From: Moraxella sp. VT-16-12
GTDB lineage: Bacteria > Pseudomonadota > Gammaproteobacteria > Pseudomonadales > Moraxellaceae
Assembly: GCF_002224245.2 (NCBI RefSeq)
Contig: NZ_NKHK02000005.1
Location: forward strand, 1-64,000
Length of the DNA stretch: 64,000 nt
Direction of reading: 5' to 3'
In this document: positions 60,168-64,000 of the stretch, in pieces
Position numbering within the stretch: position 1 is the first letter of the stretch
How the letters are laid out: each line of letters begins with the position of its first letter
Notes under the pieces: model-generated
The model's database searches: none
Seen by the model: only the letters and a program-made list of their open reading frames with translations
Told to the model about the DNA's origin: nothing
Made by a program: the position numbers and the translations under genes

Positions 60168-61169
60168 CTACTGTCTTTTTGTTTTGTATTGTGTAAAAAT
60201 AAGCAGCAAAAATGCCACGCCACCAAACAGCTCAATCACCACTTCAAGCACGCCTGCCATTTTAAACAAATGCTCAAACACCGCCTGCCCCACAATCAAT
60301 GTACTGCTGGCAATGAGCGTTACCAAAATCAGTCGTTCACCATGAGCCATTTTGGTGCAAAAACGGTTGGTCAAAGCACACACAAGCAAACCAAAAAAAG
60401 TAACAGGACCAACCAAAGCGGTCGCCATAGACACCAATAACGCAATGGTTATCAAAATGCCAAGCGACAGCTGACGATACGGCACGCCAAGCGAGATGGC
60501 ACAGTTTCTGCCCAGCAGTAGCACGTCCAAGGCAAAACGTTGCCGCCACACATAAATAAACGTTGCCACCGACAGCACCACAGCCACCATCAGCAGATTA
60601 ATATTAACCGCCGTAAAACTGGCATAGCTTTGGGCTTGCACAGTAACAAATTCATCAGGATTTATCATGCGAGCCACCATATATGACAAACTGCGAAACA
60701 AAATCCCAAATATCACCCCCACCAAAATCAGCCGTGTCAAATCCTGATTGTGCTTGGTAAACAAAAAGCGAAACATCAGTACCGACATCACCATCATGAC
60801 GGCAACTTCAAAAGCAAATTTACCCACCGAAGGCATGGTTACATAACTGACCATGCCCAAAAAAAACAACATCAGGCTTTGAATCAGCACATACAAAGCA
60901 TCAAAACCCAACAGGCTTGGTGTCAAAATCGGATTGTGCGTGAGTGTTTGAAACAACATCGTGGACACGCCCACCGCATAGCCCACCACCAAAAAAGCGA
61001 CCAGTTTGCGTGTGCGTAGTGGCAAAGCAAAATCCCAGCTTGTAACATTTAAGGTCAGATATAACACACAACCAATCAGCAAAACAAGGCTTGCAATGAG
61101 TATGGGGCGAGCAGTCAGCCGTGCCAACCACAACGATAAAAAATTAGGGGTAATATCTTGATTTGTCAT
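60168..61169 (-). CDS. FecCD-type iron-siderophore permease 2
   Basis: A 333-residue inner membrane permease of the BtuC/FecCD family with about ten helices. ALNVTSWDFALPLRTRKL-like start, GVIFGILFRSLSYM, LGRNCAISLGVPYRQLS and GPVTFFGLLVCAL are the family segments. It is the CeuC-like partner of the first permease; the two probably make a heterodimer. Confidence 0.9.
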   Translation of the reverse strand: MTNQDITPNFLSLWLARLTARPILIASLVLLIGCVLYLTLNVTSWDFALPLRTRKLVAFLVVGYAVGVSTMLFQTLTHNPILTPSLLGFDALYVLIQSLMLFFLGMVSYVTMPSVGKFAFEVAVMMVMSVLMFRFLFTKHNQDLTRLILVGVIFGILFRSLSYMVARMINPDEFVTVQAQSYASFTAVNINLLMVAVVLSVATFIYVWRQRFALDVLLLGRNCAISLGVPYRQLSLGILITIALLVSMATALVGPVTFFGLLVCALTNRFCTKMAHGERLILVTLIASSTLIVGQAVFEHLFKMAGVLEVVIELFGGVAFLLLIFTQYKTKRQ

Positions 61170-61177
61170 GTGTCATG

Positions 61178-61705
61178 TTACCAATTTTGCAAAATAATTT
61201 CATCAATTTGCATGGGTTTGTCTGGCAAAACCAGCATGGGTTGCCAATTTTGCAAATCTGGCATCTGTCTGTCAAATACACCATCGCCCAAGCTATAAGC
61301 CATAGCCACCAAAATGCTCTGCGATTTGACAAAATCAGGTGATAGGGCTTGGACGTTTTGGGTGATTTGACGTATGATTTTTTCGTCTATTTTTTTATCA
61401 AAATCAAACCAAACACGGCTTTCGCCCTTATCATTCAATGCTAAGATGACAAAGCCTTGATTGACATAATCGCTTGGCAAGTTATCAAATTGGACATCAA
61501 TGATGTTTTGTACATTACTTAAATGACGAGACAACAAAGAGGCTTCCAATACTCGCTTGCTCACAAGCTCATCAGGCTGTAACAGCATGACATACTGCAT
61601 TTTATTTACGGTCATTTGTCTTGTTAAAGATGATTGTGCTATGTTGGCATGGCATGACAGCCCAAAAGTAACAAGCACTGCCACAAGAATGATACGCCAC
61701 TTCAT
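61178..61705 (-). CDS. Unrecognised secreted protein inside the siderophore operon
   Basis: A 175-residue protein with a signal peptide (MKWRIILVAVLVTFGLSCHA, cleavage near 20). The mature 155 residues look alpha/beta with conserved-looking ends (WFDFDKKI, MLVLPDKPMQIDE). I recognise no family. It begins eight bases past permease 1 and ends eight bases before permease 2, so it is part of the operon and probably periplasmic, maybe a helper in iron release or delivery; that is inference. Start at 61705 is where the signal peptide begins. Confidence 0.75.
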   Translation of the reverse strand: MKWRIILVAVLVTFGLSCHANIAQSSLTRQMTVNKMQYVMLLQPDELVSKRVLEASLLSRHLSNVQNIIDVQFDNLPSDYVNQGFVILALNDKGESRVWFDFDKKIDEKIIRQITQNVQALSPDFVKSQSILVAMAYSLGDGVFDRQMPDLQNWQPMLVLPDKPMQIDEIILQNW

Positions 61706-61713
61706 CACGCCCC

Positions 61714-62703
61714 CTATTTCGCTCTTGATAACAACCACAAAAACAGTGCCGACCCCAGCACGCCAAACACCACATAGACAGGAATCTCAAAAGGATAACG
61801 TATCACTCGCCCAATAATATCACACAATAGCACGCAAGATGAGCCAAGCAAGGCCACCGCAGGCAAAGACACCCGCAAACGGTCGCCCACCAAACGGCTG
61901 ATGATGTTTGGCACAACCAGTCCCACAAAACTAATCGCCCCCACCGTAATCACCACCACCGCACTTATCATCGCCACCATGGCAATGGCAAGCCACATCA
62001 CGGCATTTTTATTGACCCCCAAGTTTTTGGCAATGCCATCACCCAGCCCAATGATGGTCAGCCTATCTGCCATGACATACGCCATCACCGATAAAATGCC
62101 AACCAACCATAAAGTCTCATACCTGCCAGCCAGCACACTTGAAAAATCACCAAATCGCCACACTGACAACATTTGCACCGTCTCAGTTTGATATGCCAAA
62201 AACAGCGTCAATGAGTCAATAATCCCCCCAAAAACAATCCCCACCAAAGGTATCATCAAAAAATCAGTTGGTGGCAAGCGTTTAATCAGTTGCATAAATA
62301 TCATCATGCCAACAAATGCCATGACGGTCGCCACGCTCATTTTACCCAGCATGGGCAGTGTTGGCATGTACAAACTTGTCAGCAAAATTCCCAATACTGC
62401 CGACTGTGTTGCCCCCACCATGGACGGCTCAACAAAGCGGTTTTTAAGCACCACCTGCATCATCATACCAGCAATCGCCATACTCGCCCCTGTCAATATC
62501 AACGCAAGCGTACGTGGCAGACGGCTGACAAAAAACAACTGCAAACTATCATCTGTGCTATCAAAAAGTTTCGCCCACGAAAAATCTGCCACGCCCACCG
62601 AAATACTGATGATAATAAGCAGTAGCAAAAGCACAAACGCACCAAGATTGACAAAACTTGGGGCAAGACCGTGTGGCGATAAACTCGCTGTCGTTGTGGT
62701 CAT
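61714..62703 (-). CDS. FecCD-type iron-siderophore permease 1
   Basis: A 329-residue permease with about ten helices: LPRTLALILTGASMAIAGMMMQ near 62-83, PSMVGATQSAVLGIL and SFVGLVVPNIISRLVGDR near 265-282 are family segments. The ATG at 62703 lies ten bases after AAGGA; the ATG three codons earlier sits on top of the site. CeuB-like partner of permease 2. Confidence 0.92.
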   Translation of the reverse strand: MTTTTASLSPHGLAPSFVNLGAFVLLLLLIIISISVGVADFSWAKLFDSTDDSLQLFFVSRLPRTLALILTGASMAIAGMMMQVVLKNRFVEPSMVGATQSAVLGILLTSLYMPTLPMLGKMSVATVMAFVGMMIFMQLIKRLPPTDFLMIPLVGIVFGGIIDSLTLFLAYQTETVQMLSVWRFGDFSSVLAGRYETLWLVGILSVMAYVMADRLTIIGLGDGIAKNLGVNKNAVMWLAIAMVAMISAVVVITVGAISFVGLVVPNIISRLVGDRLRVSLPAVALLGSSCVLLCDIIGRVIRYPFEIPVYVVFGVLGSALFLWLLSRAK

Positions 62704-62852
62704 GAAGAGCATTTCCTTGGGTTTACGATGGGATTAAACACCCAACCATCATGCTAAAATGAATCTTTATTTTGGCGTTTTATTAACGGATAAGGCTTTA
62801 ATAAATATGGTGATTGGTTGGCAAATCTTTATCAGTTTATCCTACAAACACA

Positions 62853-62883
62853 CAAAAGGCGAATATCATGTTCATTCGCCCTT
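62853..62883 (-). terminator. Attenuating terminator between the binding protein and permease 1
   Basis: Stem AAGGCGAAT / ATTCGCC(CTT) around a nine-base loop, with TTTTG after it on the minus strand, 20 bases past the binding-protein stop. It would let the binding protein be made in excess of the permeases. Confidence 0.7.
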
Positions 62884-62904
62884 GATGTTCATCACCACAA
62901 AAGA

Positions 62905-63903
62905 TTAGTTGGCAGATTTGGCATTAAATGCGTCTGCAACAATTTTGGTGTCTTTTAGCCATTGATAATAACCACCAAACGCCAAATAAGAATCTGGGCT
63001 GACATAGACGATTTGGTTGTTTTTGTAGGCTTTGGTGTTGTGCATGAGTGGGTTGTTTAACACTTCTTTGGCAGACACCCCTTCTTCACCAACAGCAGAT
63101 GTGCGGTCAAGCACAAACAGCCAATCAGGGTCTACTTTTTGTAGATACTCAAAACTGATGGGCTGACCGTGGCGAGCTTCTTGGATATTTTCGTCCGCCA
63201 TTGGAATGCCAAAGGTGGTGTGCAAATAGCCATAGCGGGAGTTTTTGCCATAAGCACTCATTTTGTTGCCGTTAATCAAAATCGCCAAACCATTACCCTT
63301 ACCTGCAACGGCTTTTTTGACTTCTTCAATGGCACTGTCTATCTCAGCTTGGGCTTTGGTGGCTTCGGCTTCCTTACCAAAAATACGCCCAAAATCCGCC
63401 AGTTGCTGTTTGCTAGACTCATAAACATTATTGGTGTCAATGGTTAAATTATAAGTTGGGGCAACTTTGGCAAGCTCGTCTATTTTTTCTGCCATGCGAC
63501 TGCCCACAAAAACCGCTTGGGGTTTTAGGGCGTGCAGGGCTTCTAAATTTGGCTCAAATAGCGTGCCAACAGGCGTACCATCTGGCGTGCCGTCCGCTTT
63601 TAGATTGAGCATGGCAATGCGTTCTGCCGTCATCTCCGCCGATGGCATTCCCTGTACCGCCACACCCAGCATCTTTAAATTTTGTAAAGCGGTCATGTCA
63701 TACACAGCAATCGGCATGGGATTGGCGGTGATTTCTTGGTCGCCTGTGGCGGTTTTGATGGTCAGCTTGTCATTGGCAGTTTTGCCATCAGCAGAAGATT
63801 GGGGAGTGGTTTCGGCAGGGGTTTGGGTGGATTGGTTGTTGCAGGCGGTTAATGACAGCCCCAAAACAGCCACCAAACCCAAACTTAATGCGGTTTTTTT
63901 CAT
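62905..63903 (-). CDS. Siderophore-binding lipoprotein, CeuE/YclQ-like
   Basis: A 332-residue periplasmic-facing lipoprotein: signal with lipobox LTAC (Cys21), a Thr/Gln-rich linker, then a helical-backbone binding fold. The signature PIAVYDMTALQNLKMLGV near 65-82, PNLEALHALKPQAVFVG near 120 and the RHGQPISFEYLQKVDPDWLFV segment near 245 match CeuE/FatB/YclQ. Family members bind catecholate or carboxylate siderophores. First gene of the six-gene iron operon. Confidence 0.93.
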   Translation of the reverse strand: MKKTALSLGLVAVLGLSLTACNNQSTQTPAETTPQSSADGKTANDKLTIKTATGDQEITANPMPIAVYDMTALQNLKMLGVAVQGMPSAEMTAERIAMLNLKADGTPDGTPVGTLFEPNLEALHALKPQAVFVGSRMAEKIDELAKVAPTYNLTIDTNNVYESSKQQLADFGRIFGKEAEATKAQAEIDSAIEEVKKAVAGKGNGLAILINGNKMSAYGKNSRYGYLHTTFGIPMADENIQEARHGQPISFEYLQKVDPDWLFVLDRTSAVGEEGVSAKEVLNNPLMHNTKAYKNNQIVYVSPDSYLAFGGYYQWLKDTKIVADAFNAKSAN

Positions 63904-63972
63904 GATGTTTCCTTGTTAAAACTGGTCTTGTATTTTAGATGACCATCATACCACCTAAAACCAAATCATCGC

Positions 63973-64000
63973 ATTATAGCAAAAGCAAGGTTTTTTTTCA
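63973..64000 (-). promoter_or_regulatory. Promoter of the siderophore operon (cut by the window edge)
   Basis: -10 TATAAT on the minus strand (63978-63973) with a 17-base spacer and the last five bases of a -35 (TGAAA, 64000-63996), about 70 bases before the lipoprotein ATG. The first base of the -35 lies outside the window. No convincing Fur box is seen in what is visible. Confidence 0.55.

Noticed and set aside
63904-63970. Fur box in the siderophore operon leader
   Set aside because: A short GATGGTCATC-like inverted repeat is present on the minus strand, but it matches the Fur consensus too poorly to call.

Overview
The window reads as chromosomal DNA of a Moraxellaceae gammaproteobacterium, most likely Moraxella. 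This rests on remembered resemblance of the proteins, the moderate-to-low GC, CGC/CGT arginine codons in core genes, a KpsC/KpsS pair and the yfhL-coaD, lepA-lepB-DUF4845-rnc-era-recO-pdxJ and ceu-like iron blocks. No database was searched. Most of the window is ordinary core genome; there is no phage, IS element, rRNA or CRISPR array.

Layout. 1-640: two near-consensus promoters firing leftward out of the window, then rnpB (minus). 0.6-12.5 kb: a long minus-strand stress cluster built around TerD proteins. In transcription order it is coaD, yfhL, TerD, DUF475/TerC-like membrane protein, TerD, TerD-VWA (TerF-like), AIM24-like protein, TerZ-like protein, LemA, large M48 membrane peptidase, a TerD-like/trypsin-like fusion, and a NYN nuclease with two OST-HTH domains whose frame is broken at an A8 tract. 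12.7-15.6 kb: a plus-strand pair, a small unknown protein and a DUF4132 protein. 15.7-31 kb: housekeeping genes (nfsA, smpB, tsaC-like, infC with an ATT start, thrS with a tRNA-Thr-like leader hairpin, pabB, fabB, ssb, an H-NS-like gene, osmC-like, rppH, rpmE2) mixed with small secreted proteins and two YbjQ proteins. 31.2-34 kb: valS. 34.1-36.5 kb: an AT-rich two-gene cassette with foreign-looking codon use, made of a NdpA/YejK-like nucleoid protein and an overlapping membrane protein. 36.5-42.4 kb: a histone-deacetylase-like hydrolase, a YbjN-like protein, ccmAB without the rest of ccm, tRNA-Leu(GAG) and rlmD. 42.4-53.3 kb: mscL, typA, an OmpA-type porin, then pdxJ-recO-era-rnc-DUF4845-lepB-lepA. 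53.4-57 kb: kpsS and kpsC without other capsule genes, and tRNA-Gln(TTG). 57.2-58.9 kb: yhdT-panF. 58.9-63.9 kb: a six-gene iron-siderophore ABC operon that carries an unrecognised secreted protein between its two permeases and an unrecognised membrane protein at its end.

How the parts fit. The ter cluster looks like a membrane-linked calcium/stress response: TerD Ca-binding proteins, a TerC-like membrane protein, a VWA scaffold, two kinds of protease and an RNA-directed nuclease. The NdpA-like/membrane-protein cassette is the best candidate for an undescribed system: it is compact, overlapping, compositionally foreign and sits behind a strong terminator between conserved genes. A defence role for it is inference only.
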